A stretch of DNA of 64,000 nucleotides from positions 851,501-915,500 of the forward strand of contig NZ_CP072648.1 of assembly GCF_018304825.1 (NCBI RefSeq), written 5' to 3'. Positions 44,527-52,083 of this stretch are shown piece by piece; within the stretch, counting starts at the first letter, position 1, and every line of letters starts with the position of its first letter. A program made the position numbers and the translations under genes. Below the pieces are notes generated by a model, which worked only from the letters and a program-made list of their open reading frames with translations, searched no databases and was not told where the DNA came from. The DNA comes from Chloracidobacterium validum. Its GTDB lineage: Bacteria; Acidobacteriota; Blastocatellia; Chloracidobacteriales; Chloracidobacteriaceae.

Positions 44527-46047
44527 TTATGAAGTTGCGCTTGGACTGGTTGGGTGATGCGGTTGAGCTGATTCGGCCTCGGCCTGTTCGAGAATGGCTG
44601 CCAAGTACTGGGCTGGCCGCGTGCCCCGGATGAGCGCATCGCCTAGGTTGGTATCCCCGGTCAGATTGACGAAAGCATGAAAACGGGCGACCTGTCCGGT
44701 GATTTCGATGACTTGGCAGGTCTCGCAGGCGAGGAGTTCGATTTGCGGAGCGAGCAGGCAAAAGTGACTCCCAAAGTGGTGACGGCGGACTGGCTCGACT
44801 TCGGTCGTCACCCGCAGGGCAGATGCCTTGGGGAGTCCCGTCCATAGGGAACTGGGCAACCGCGCCGCCAAAACGTCGAGGTAATCGCGTCCTGGTGCCA
44901 GCTTCGCATGAAGTGTGGACACCAGACGAAGGTGCGTTGGGGTCTGCTCCACGCTGGACAGTGTTTCGAGGTCAAGCGAGCCATAACCGGCCACCTGCCC
45001 AAGGTCGTTCCGGGTGGCGTCAACGAAAAGCAGATGCTGGTTGGCGGCGACTTCATCATCGGCAAGTTCGGCCGCAGCCAGCGACATTTCAAACTCGGTG
45101 TTGCTGGCTGGTCGCTCGTGTGTGGCAACGTAAGCGCGGAGGGTATCGTCTTCGCCCCGAACCAAGTTGTTTGCCGCGCCGCCGAGTAGGGTGAGGTTGC
45201 CAGAGCGAAAAAAGAACGTGCCGAGTGGTTCTGGAGACATGCGGAGCAAGCGGTACGCCGCAAAGGGCGCGGCCCTGAACGGACGCTCCAGCCGCTGGGC
45301 GAGGGTGACACTATCCAGTCGCCCAGCGGTAATCTGTTGCTCGACGTGCTCGGCCGCGCGGCGAAACTGTTCCGGCGTGAGTGGGCTGACAATCGCGCGT
45401 GTTCCACTGCTTGTTGTGGGTGGTGGCTCTGGAAACGAACCATCAAGTTGCTGTCGTAAGGTGCGCAGACGGTCGCAGGCCTGCTCATACTCCGATTCAA
45501 GGCGCTCGGTGCGTCCATCCGTTGCAACGTTGACGACGAGCTGCAACTGCTGGCGCAGGTGGTTGAAGACGACGACCGTTCCAAAGGAAGCGAGGATGCC
45601 TTCCACGGTTGGCGGTGTTCGCCGTGGCCCATCGTAAAGTTGGTAAGCCAACTCATGCGCCAAGTAGCCAAACGCCCCGCTGACCAGTTCTGGCACATTG
45701 GCGAGTCGCGCCGGGATGTCAGCCCGCAAGCGGCGCCGAGCCGCTTGAAGCAGCGTTTCCGGTCGTTCAAGGGTGGCATGGGATGTCCGTAGCTCGACCT
45801 TGCCATCCTTGCCGGTGACAACCCAGCGCGGGGACAAGCCAAGGAAGGTGTAGGGCGGGAGTCGGCGGTCCAGGCGATGGTTCTCAAACAAACAAGCGTC
45901 GGTGGCGTCACCGGCCAGTTTCAAAAAAACACCGACGGGCGTGTGAATGTCGGCGGGCAGGCTGAGGGCAACCGGCACGACGGTAGCTTCCTGGGCCAGT
46001 CGCAAGAACGCATCATAGGTTGCCGGGTTGAACTGCATCGCACTCAT
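44527..46047 (-). CDS. TrpE-like chorismate-binding protein with degenerate active site
   Basis: 506 residues from the ATG at 46047. The fold is that of anthranilate synthase component I: SGAFGYLAHELAYQLYDGPRR near 122, VDATRNDLGQVAGYGSLDL near 342, and a SSLWTGLPKASALRVTTEVEPVRRHHFGSH block near 399. Key residues are missing. The PxAGTR loop is absent (LRAYVATH instead), the catalytic His of the MHLVS motif is Arg (HLRLVS), and the C-terminal IRT and GAGIV motifs are not recognisable. It may be a pseudoenzyme or act on another ligand. No glutaminase TrpG is adjacent; hisIE is directly upstream. A 20-bp tandem duplication covers its start. Confidence 0.75.
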   Translation of the reverse strand: MSAMQFNPATYDAFLRLAQEATVVPVALSLPADIHTPVGVFLKLAGDATDACLFENHRLDRRLPPYTFLGLSPRWVVTGKDGKVELRTSHATLERPETLLQAARRRLRADIPARLANVPELVSGAFGYLAHELAYQLYDGPRRTPPTVEGILASFGTVVVFNHLRQQLQLVVNVATDGRTERLESEYEQACDRLRTLRQQLDGSFPEPPPTTSSGTRAIVSPLTPEQFRRAAEHVEQQITAGRLDSVTLAQRLERPFRAAPFAAYRLLRMSPEPLGTFFFRSGNLTLLGGAANNLVRGEDDTLRAYVATHERPASNTEFEMSLAAAELADDEVAANQHLLFVDATRNDLGQVAGYGSLDLETLSSVEQTPTHLRLVSTLHAKLAPGRDYLDVLAARLPSSLWTGLPKASALRVTTEVEPVRRHHFGSHFCLLAPQIELLACETCQVIEITGQVARFHAFVNLTGDTNLGDALIRGTRPAQYLAAILEQAEAESAQPHHPTSPSATS

Positions 46048-46068
46048 GTGAACTGCATCGCACTCATG
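46029..46068. repeat. Two-copy 20-bp tandem duplication at the TrpE-like start
   Basis: TGAACTGCATCGCACTCATG occurs at 46029-46048 and 46049-46068 without mismatch. On the minus strand each copy holds an ATG (46067 and 46047). The copies are out of frame with each other, so the first opens a seven-codon ORF (MSAMQFT) whose TGA overlaps the second ATG. Confidence 0.9.
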
Positions 46069-46078
46069 TTGGTTGGAC

Positions 46079-46891
46079 TCACTCTGGAAGCGGACGGCGT
46101 TTACCGGCCCGGCTGCGGAGAACTTCGGCAACATCGTCGGGCGTCAGGTCGCAGGCTGCCATCAGCACTAGCAAATGATAGAGCAAATCGGCCATCTCGG
46201 CTGCCAGTTCGAGGCGCTGCTCATTTTTAGCCGCAATGATGGTTTCGGCCGCTTCCTCGCCCACTTTTTTGAGAATTTTGTCGAGTCCGGCTGTGAACAG
46301 GTAGGTCGTGTAAGCGCCTTCCGGGCGTTTCGCCTTGCGGTCACGGATGAGTTCGTACAACTCATCGAGCAACACCCCCAGTTCGAGCGCGCTGTGCGGG
46401 ACGAGCTTGACCTCTGGGGGGGTGATGGGTGATGCGGGCGAGACCGGAACGGCTCCATCTGGAGGCCAGCCGGGAGCTTCGGCGCTCACTGTCTCTGACC
46501 CCGCGCTCGGTGGGAAGACCGGTTGAAAAAAACAACTCCTTGCTCCGGTATGGCAGGCCGGGCCACGCGGTTCGACCCGAACGATAAGCGCATCCTGGTC
46601 ACAATCGAGTCGCATTTCGACGACGCGCTGCGTGTGGCCCGATGTCGCGCCTTTGTGCCACAGTGACTGACGAGACCGGCTCCAGAGCCAGACTTCACCT
46701 GTTTCACAGGTGAGCTGGTAACTGGCAGCATTCATGTAGGCAAGTGTCAGGACTTCGTTGGTTGTTGCATCCTGGATGATGACTGGCATCAATCCGTTCG
46801 CATCAAAGCGCATAGACTGGATGAGGGGATGATTCACGACAACTCGCAAAAGATTTGGCGCGACCGGCTTATCAGGCGAAGAGCGTAACAC
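46079..46891 (-). CDS. hisIE: Bifunctional phosphoribosyl-AMP cyclohydrolase / phosphoribosyl-ATP pyrophosphatase
   Basis: 270 residues. The HisI half (about 25-125) has [37 protein letters not shown] and the zinc ligands [12 protein letters not shown] and [14 protein letters not shown] Pro/Ala-rich linker of about 45 residues follows. The HisE half (about 170-262) has [35 protein letters not shown] and [14 protein letters not shown]. It performs the second and third steps of histidine synthesis. No other his gene is nearby. The TrpE-like gene starts 31 bases downstream. Confidence 0.95.
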   Translation of the reverse strand: MLRSSPDKPVAPNLLRVVVNHPLIQSMRFDANGLMPVIIQDATTNEVLTLAYMNAASYQLTCETGEVWLWSRSRQSLWHKGATSGHTQRVVEMRLDCDQDALIVRVEPRGPACHTGARSCFFQPVFPPSAGSETVSAEAPGWPPDGAVPVSPASPITPPEVKLVPHSALELGVLLDELYELIRDRKAKRPEGAYTTYLFTAGLDKILKKVGEEAAETIIAAKNEQRLELAAEMADLLYHLLVLMAACDLTPDDVAEVLRSRAGKRRPLPE

Positions 46892-46920
46892 ATCTCCCGT
46901 TGTGATGCCGTGTGGTCAGC

Positions 46921-47871
46921 CTAGCCGTGACGCGCGAGCAAGTAGTCACCAACTTCCGTCAGACGGGAAAAATTTCTAGGTATGCGTAACTGTGCCACGG
47001 GCAACGCCCCAGCCAACTGAGCCAGCAGGTCGAGCGCTGCGACCTGGGCTTCCGGTAGCGGCAGCCAGCTCGGATAGACGTTGGCGAGCAGCCGGCCGAC
47101 GGCCACCCCCGGACTTGTGGGGAGACTCGTAAGTGCTGCCTCATCTGAGGCTGACTCTAGTAAATAGATGGCTGTGAGCGGCGCGGCTTCGACTGGTTCG
47201 TAATCATCCAGTAGCCGATACTGTTTCGGCCAGTGCTCGGAAATGCGCGGCAGGGCATCTGGGCGCCCGTAGAGTGCCACGACCGAGGGCGGCCACAGCC
47301 GGATGGCGCGCGGGCCGAGGTGAACATAAAATCTCTCGCCGCGTGGTTCAATGGTAGCGACGTCTTCCGTGATGAGCTGCGCCCCACGCTCCACCAACAC
47401 CGCTGCCAGGGTAGATTTACCGGCTCCATTCGGGCCGACGAAGGCCAGCGTGGACCGGCCCAGAGCAACCACGCTAGCGTGCAAGCAGACCCGGTGCTGG
47501 AGTTGGAGGAGGAATCCCAGAATCGGCCCAATCAAATAGGTGCATGTGTCCTCGAAAGTTTGCGGCTTTGACCAAGATGCTGTTAGTTGGCGGGCGCGAC
47601 GCTTGTAAGTAAAAGTGGTTCCAACTTGGTAGTGGAAGTAGAAGGTATCGTGAACCGGGTCGCAATACCCGACCATTTCCGGTACTCGGCCGGGGCTAGG
47701 GAGTTGACTTTGATACCAAGGCACACCGGCCACTTGGAAAGAAGACGTCAGTGCTTCTTCAAATAGTACGGAGCAGTCTGGCTGCAACCCATCGGCAAGC
47801 GCCAACTGAAGAAATGGAATCGGGTCGCTCGTCGCCAACCGCAACCCGTACACCGCCTGGATCAACATCAT
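46921..47871 (-). CDS. HPr-kinase-like protein of the lasso peptide cluster
   Basis: 316 residues. HASVVALGRSTLAFVGPNGAGKSTLAAVLVERGAQLITEDV (about 150-191) gives the HPr-kinase P-loop GPNGAGKST and the following acidic ED. The N-terminal 120 residues are unlike HPr kinase but like the family found beside lasso precursors. In paeninodin-type clusters such kinases phosphorylate the C-terminal Ser of the precursor. Here the precursor ends in VSR, so the only candidate Ser in the tail is the penultimate residue. It is the last gene of the cluster, 27 bases after the precursor stop. Start chosen at the first of two ATGs; ribosome site weak. Confidence 0.85.
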   Translation of the reverse strand: MMLIQAVYGLRLATSDPIPFLQLALADGLQPDCSVLFEEALTSSFQVAGVPWYQSQLPSPGRVPEMVGYCDPVHDTFYFHYQVGTTFTYKRRARQLTASWSKPQTFEDTCTYLIGPILGFLLQLQHRVCLHASVVALGRSTLAFVGPNGAGKSTLAAVLVERGAQLITEDVATIEPRGERFYVHLGPRAIRLWPPSVVALYGRPDALPRISEHWPKQYRLLDDYEPVEAAPLTAIYLLESASDEAALTSLPTSPGVAVGRLLANVYPSWLPLPEAQVAALDLLAQLAGALPVAQLRIPRNFSRLTEVGDYLLARHG

Positions 47872-47873
47872 CG

Positions 47874-47906
47874 AGCAGTGGTCAGCGGGTAGCAGTGGTC
47901 AGCGGG
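47874..47906. repeat. 17-bp tandem duplication at the lasso precursor stop
   Basis: AGCAGTGGTCAGCGGG occurs at 47874-47889 and 47891-47906 (period 17). It covers the last codons and stop of the precursor and most of the spacer to the kinase gene. Removing one unit leaves the precursor unchanged and shortens the spacer from 27 to 10 bases, so this looks like a spacer expansion. Confidence 0.85.
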
Positions 47907-48099
47907 AGACTCGATTCGGTGCTGGACCTATCCGATCAGCCCGAATGCCACCCGAAGTTGCCTGGGTTAGCTCAAGCAATGTGCCATAGTCCGTCAACGT
48001 GGGACGTTGGTAGGGCTTTTTGTGGGGCAATGGCGCGGTCGAGGTGCTGGTAGGTGAGTTCATGCCTGAGTTGGGTAAGGGCTGCAAAGAGGAATTCAT
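47899..48099 (-). CDS. Lasso peptide precursor
   Basis: 66 residues from the ATG at 48099, which has GGAG eight bases upstream; a longer frame from 48156 overlaps the cyclase gene and is rejected. Residues 30-45 read YQRPTLTDYGTLLELT, an exact YxxPxLxxxGxxxxxT leader motif, the B1 recognition element with Thr at position -2. Cleavage after Gln46 gives a 20-residue core, ATSGGIRAD then RIGPAPNRVSR, with a nine-residue ring between Ala1 and Asp9. Other starts would need a ring closed from Thr2 (eight) or Ser3 (seven). The core is strongly basic with four Arg. It lies 14 bases after the cyclase gene and before the kinase gene. Confidence 0.88.
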   Translation of the reverse strand: MNSSLQPLPNSGMNSPTSTSTAPLPHKKPYQRPTLTDYGTLLELTQATSGGIRADRIGPAPNRVSR

Positions 48100-48113
48100 G
48101 TCAGTCTCCAGAG

Positions 48114-49973
48114 CTATGCTGAATGTTGAGATAGACAACATTGATATTGCATCCATTTGTATAGACTTAGCGGGCTGAGGTCAACAAAAGATTGATCCTC
48201 TGGTTGTGCATTCCACAGCAGGGGACGGCCAACGATGGCTTCGTCTACAAAGTAGCTCAGGCTTTGCCAAGCCTCATCCGCAGCAAAGATCTGTGCCCAG
48301 GCTGTGCCATGCCGCGCGATGTAGCCGCTGATGGGGAACTGCCGGAGTGGAGTTTTGGCGCGGCGGACAACCGCGCGTGGCAGTCGTCTGCTGAGAGCCT
48401 CGCGGAAGAGCCACTTGTCCAGGCAAAACGGCACTGGCGGAATGGCGAGCAGAAATTCAATCACCCGTTGGTCAAGAAGTGGGTAGCGCATTTCAACCAA
48501 GGCCCCAGTAAAGGCCGGATCGCCGTACTCGTGGTCATTGGCCAGGTGAACGCGACTGAGGAAACGGACGGCCAAGCTGCGAAAAGGATGCTGGGGCAGT
48601 TCCGCGGCTGGCAAGTTACCGCGTAGATGTTCGACGTAACCGGACTGGCGCAGCCGGTGGGCAAAATCCGCCGCCAACCACCGGGGGGGGGTGGGCGGCT
48701 GCGCGGCAGACTTCCGTCCAAGCCGGCGGCGGATTGCGTAAAAGCCCTGACGCCCATCGCTGATGACGTAATCGAGCACGGCTCTGCCGAAAGCCAATAG
48801 CTGGCGCTGTGCCAGCAAATGCCGCAGGTAGGGAGCGGTTTGTTGCGCCAGGACCTCGTCACCCCATTGTCCGGTCAGTAGTAGGCGCGCGTGCCTTGCT
48901 ACTTGCCGATAGCTTTCAGTGATCCCATTCCAAAAAGGTTCGTGAACCGGTTCTGGTGGGGGGTGTAGCACGTCTGGATGCGGGACATAGGGCTGCCAGT
49001 CATCGTGACGGATGAAGGTGATTGGGATGCCGTGGGCCTGGGCTGCTAGCCCGGCAAAGTACCGTTCGTCATCGGGAATGAGTTGATCGAAGACATTGGT
49101 GAAAGCGTGGAGCGCTGTCGTTGGAGTGAACTGACGCGCCGCGTGAACCACGACGTTGGAGTCAAGTCCGCCGCTCAGAAAAACTGCTGCGCGGGGCGCG
49201 CGCAGGCGGTCGGCAACTGCTTGTTCAAGGAGGAATTGAAAATGCTCAACGTAGTCACGCGGATGAGCGTGGCGAAGGCAGCCATCGGTTGGCCAAGTCC
49301 AGTATTGCCACTGCCGCAGCGTGCCGTTTTCCAAACAAAACGCCGAAGCGCGCCGCAGCCGCCGGATGGCGCGGTAGATGGTGGCGTCCTCATCCATTTT
49401 CATGCCATGGATGAGAAAGTCGGCGATGGCGAAGTCATCGAGGTCGGTGGGAATGGTCGTCGGCACGCTTGGGTGCGCCCTGACCGTATCGAGCGCGCTG
49501 GCTGCAATCAACAAGTCCTGTTGGTGGTGGTAATACAGCGGCTTGATGGCGAAGCGGTCGCGCGCGCAAAAGAGACGCTGCCGAGTGGCATCCCACAGGG
49601 CAAAGGCGAAATCACCGCGCAGGTGCTGAAGGCAGTCCAAACCCCAAGCTCGATAAGCCTGCCAAAGTAGCCTGGCATCCGGCATGTCGAGTGAAGCGTC
49701 AAAGCCGGCTGAACGGAGCGCCCGGCAGAGTTCAGAACGTGCATCAAGCCGGATGTCGGCAGCCAGCCAGATCGCTTCGTCAAACGTAAGCGGCGGCACT
49801 GTTTGCGTGAGGTCATCCACCGAGAGGTGGGCATAACCCAGCGCAATGTGCTCATAAGTCCATTGTGACTGTCCATCAGGACCACGCCAGGCTAACGATT
49901 GAAGCAGCCGATTCGCTATCGCTGAATCAATTGGGCGTCCCGGTGGGTTGGCAACGACGAAAAAACTACTCAC
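48114..49973 (-). CDS. Lasso peptide cyclase (asparagine synthetase-like, C protein)
   Basis: 619 residues from a GTG at 49973 overlapping the B2 stop (GTGA). The N-terminal class II glutaminase-like part (LAWRGPDGQ, GYAHLSVDD, WLAADIRLDARSEL, LRGDFAFALWD) lacks the nucleophile Cys2: it starts MSSFF, as in lasso cyclases that do not use glutamine. The ATP-pyrophosphatase part has VFLSGGLDSNVVVH near 265 and LLTGQWGDEVLA near 372, ending in RYPLLDQRVIEFLLAIP and RRAKTPLRQFP. It should adenylate Asp9 of the core and close the macrolactam. A run of nine G (48683-48691) lies within the gene. Confidence 0.93.
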   Translation of the reverse strand: MSSFFVVANPPGRPIDSAIANRLLQSLAWRGPDGQSQWTYEHIALGYAHLSVDDLTQTVPPLTFDEAIWLAADIRLDARSELCRALRSAGFDASLDMPDARLLWQAYRAWGLDCLQHLRGDFAFALWDATRQRLFCARDRFAIKPLYYHHQQDLLIAASALDTVRAHPSVPTTIPTDLDDFAIADFLIHGMKMDEDATIYRAIRRLRRASAFCLENGTLRQWQYWTWPTDGCLRHAHPRDYVEHFQFLLEQAVADRLRAPRAAVFLSGGLDSNVVVHAARQFTPTTALHAFTNVFDQLIPDDERYFAGLAAQAHGIPITFIRHDDWQPYVPHPDVLHPPPEPVHEPFWNGITESYRQVARHARLLLTGQWGDEVLAQQTAPYLRHLLAQRQLLAFGRAVLDYVISDGRQGFYAIRRRLGRKSAAQPPTPPRWLAADFAHRLRQSGYVEHLRGNLPAAELPQHPFRSLAVRFLSRVHLANDHEYGDPAFTGALVEMRYPLLDQRVIEFLLAIPPVPFCLDKWLFREALSRRLPRAVVRRAKTPLRQFPISGYIARHGTAWAQIFAADEAWQSLSYFVDEAIVGRPLLWNAQPEDQSFVDLSPLSLYKWMQYQCCLSQHSA

Positions 49974-50434
49974 GCTGCACTGAGGGGAGTATCAAAGACG
50001 GCATAGCGCTGCCGCACGTCTGGAGCTTCCATGAGCGGCGCACCCTGCCATTCAACCCAAGCATGGGCTTCAAGTGAGGCTGGCGTTTTGGCGACGCCAA
50101 GGATGATGTCACCAACGACACCCCGCCGAGCCAGTAAAAACCACAGTGTCATGGCCCGAACCAAGCACGTAGCTGGAACCGGGCAATAACGAGCTGCGCA
50201 GTGAACGAGTTCGACTTGACGGCAAATCCAATCGGTCGGTGGTGGCGATGGAGCGGCACCCATGGTAAGCCACCGCAGGCAGCCCAAGCTGGCACGCACG
50301 CCAATCAGCCGACACAGTAACCGAAGGCAAAGGAGCAGGACCCAAGCCAGCAACAGTCCGCCACGGTCGTCAGGCGGAAGCCGTCTGAATGTGCTCAACC
50401 GGTGGAGCCAACGGGTCGGCTGTGAAGGTAGCAT
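49970..50434 (-). CDS. Lasso peptide leader protease (transglutaminase-like, B2 protein)
   Basis: 154 residues. A hydrophobic segment (about 26-46, LLLAWVLLLCLRLLCRLIGV) precedes the cysteine protease fold, whose triad is visible: Cys in PVPATCLVRAMTLWFLL, His in LEAHAWVEW and the acid in MEAPDV. This is the split B2 protein that cuts the leader after the -1 residue when B1 presents it. It lies 6 bases after B1 and overlaps the cyclase start. Size and motifs match the family. Confidence 0.92.
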   Translation of the reverse strand: MLPSQPTRWLHRLSTFRRLPPDDRGGLLLAWVLLLCLRLLCRLIGVRASLGCLRWLTMGAAPSPPPTDWICRQVELVHCAARYCPVPATCLVRAMTLWFLLARRGVVGDIILGVAKTPASLEAHAWVEWQGAPLMEAPDVRQRYAVFDTPLSAA

Positions 50435-50440
50435 GTGCGT

Positions 50441-50740
50441 TTACTGGGAAAGTGGCTGTTCTGGTGGCTGCAGTTCAAGCAGTTTGGCCTGTAGGAGTTG
50501 CCGAATCAGAGACTCAAAATCGCGGAGCAGTTCCTCCGCGTTGACATCATATTCCTTCAGCAACTGTTCGACGGCTGTTTTGAGGTTGGGGCAAGTCGTA
50601 GCGTGCCGCATCATACTGGTAGCCACACTATCCAAAGTGTAGTAATGCTCCGTGTCAAGGTTGAGTAAAACGGCTTCGTCGGCAACCGTACGAACGACGA
50701 CGTGGGAAGGAATAAAGGCACGATTGGTTAGTAGGCTCAT
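50441..50740 (-). CDS. Lasso peptide leader recognition protein (PqqD-like, B1 protein)
   Basis: 99 residues with a PqqD/RRE winged-helix pattern: VVVRTVADEAVLLNLDTEHYYTLDSVATSMMRHA gives the three strands and first helix, then LKTAVEQLLKEYDVNAEELLRDFESLIRQLLQAKLLE. B1 binds the YxxPxL leader motif and delivers the precursor to B2. It is the first gene of the minus-strand lasso operon, so the promoter must lie in 50741-50887. Confidence 0.9.
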   Translation of the reverse strand: MSLLTNRAFIPSHVVVRTVADEAVLLNLDTEHYYTLDSVATSMMRHATTCPNLKTAVEQLLKEYDVNAEELLRDFESLIRQLLQAKLLELQPPEQPLSQ

Positions 50741-50887
50741 CAGGTTGCTTTGTCTAGAGATTTGTTATGTTTCTAAAGGTATAGCCAATCAGCCCCAAAC
50801 CGTCTAGTCATGGCGCATGACGGCTTGTGCACTGATCGTCGGCCTGTCTATGGTTGCGGCTTTGAAAACCCTCATTCAGTAATCATT
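50741..50887. promoter_or_regulatory. Divergent promoter region of the lasso operon and methyltransferase gene
   Basis: 147 bases between B1 (minus) and the likely methyltransferase start (plus), AT-richer than its flanks. On the minus strand GCTATACC and AACATAACAAAT are possible -10 regions, but no pair with a good -35 can be fixed. The sharing of one regulatory region is the only evidence of coregulation. Confidence 0.4.
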
Positions 50888-52048
50888 ATGTACGCTGACT
50901 ACATTGCGTTGACCTATCACGCCTCACTGATTGCCGATGAAGTCCGAGTTCGCGCGTTCCAGTCAGCCATTGAGGCGGTCGTACGTCCTGGCGATATCGT
51001 GGCGGATGTTGGCTGTGGCACGGGCATTTTGACGCTTTTGGCCTGCCGAGCCGGCGCGCGCCATGTGTACGCCATTGATGAAGGGCCAATCATTGAACTT
51101 GCTAAACAGATCGTGGAACAGAATGGTTATGCTGCCCAAGTAACGCTGATCAATCGTCCTTCCCGCCGCGCGAACTTGCCTGTCCCGGTGGATGTCATTG
51201 TCTCGGAAACAATCGGCAACTACGGTGCCGAAGAGCTGATCCTGTCCACCCTTTCGGATGCGTGCCGGCGATGGCTGAAGCCGGGCGGAAAGGTGATTCC
51301 GCAGAGGCTGGAACTGTACTGCGCCCCAATTGCTTGGCCCAAAACGGAAGCTTCCCTGTCCATCTGGCATCAACCGGTATGCGGTTTTGACTTCTCACCC
51401 GGCCTAACGTTTGCCGTCAATCAGCAATACCCCCGCGACCTGTGTCCAGCGCACCTGCTTGCCCAAGGGATTTGCTACCACCGCTTGGAGCTGTCGTCGG
51501 CGGTCCTGGCGGCTGAGTCTCTGCCCAAAGTCAGTGGGACGGCCCGGTTCAGCATAACGCAGCCGGGTGTCATGGGCGGGGTTGGCGCCTGGTTCAACGC
51601 TTGGCTGACAGACCACGTACACGTGACCAATGATCCGCGGCGCGCGAAGACGAGTTGGGGTCACCTCTGTTTGCCCATTGCCGAGCCGCTACCGGTGACG
51701 GTTGGCGATGAAGTGGACATCACCTTGCGGGCAGTCGGTGGGGGCAGTCTCCTGTGCTGGGAGGTGGTGTGGCGGGGCGTCAACGGCCAATCTCGCGCAT
51801 TTCGGCACTCCGATTTTGAGGGCTGGCTGTCCACGCCGGAGCAGTTGCACCCGCTCGCCCCCACGGCTGCTCCTGGGCTTGGGGTAGATGGACGGATTCA
51901 ACTTTTTCTTCTGACCAAGCTCGATGCCGGGTGGACGATTGAACAAACTGCGCGCGGATTGCATGAGCAGTTCGCGGCTGAGTTTCCGACGCTTGAAGAC
52001 GCGCTCATCTATGTGAAGGCCCGGGCGCTCAAGGTGACCAAGCCGTGA
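50888..52048 (+). CDS. PRMT-like SAM-dependent methyltransferase
   Basis: 386 residues from the ATG at 50888 (MYADYIALTYHASLIADEVR); the ATG at 50810 would add 26 residues of no clear character. Motif I VADVGCGTGILTLLACRAGA, motif post-I VYAIDEG, and a double-Glu loop SETIGNYGAEE follow the protein arginine methyltransferase pattern (SExxGxxxxE). KVIPQRLELYCAPI follows as in that family. The clear THW motif of eukaryotic enzymes is not found, so the substrate is uncertain. It is divergent from the lasso operon, whose predicted core has four Arg, which makes peptide methylation a possible role. Small-molecule methylation is the alternative. Confidence 0.8.
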   Translation: MYADYIALTYHASLIADEVRVRAFQSAIEAVVRPGDIVADVGCGTGILTLLACRAGARHVYAIDEGPIIELAKQIVEQNGYAAQVTLINRPSRRANLPVPVDVIVSETIGNYGAEELILSTLSDACRRWLKPGGKVIPQRLELYCAPIAWPKTEASLSIWHQPVCGFDFSPGLTFAVNQQYPRDLCPAHLLAQGICYHRLELSSAVLAAESLPKVSGTARFSITQPGVMGGVGAWFNAWLTDHVHVTNDPRRAKTSWGHLCLPIAEPLPVTVGDEVDITLRAVGGGSLLCWEVVWRGVNGQSRAFRHSDFEGWLSTPEQLHPLAPTAAPGLGVDGRIQLFLLTKLDAGWTIEQTARGLHEQFAAEFPTLEDALIYVKARALKVTKP

Positions 52049-52083
52049 CCGGCGCCGCCTGGAAGCCCAGTCCTGCCGGTACT

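Noticed and set aside
48100-48156. Longer start for the lasso precursor
   Set aside because: It would overlap the cyclase gene, and the shorter start has a good GGAG site.
50441-50740. PqqD-like protein as part of a PQQ or radical-SAM pathway
   Set aside because: No PqqA, PqqE or radical-SAM gene is nearby; B2, cyclase and precursor make it a lasso B1 protein.
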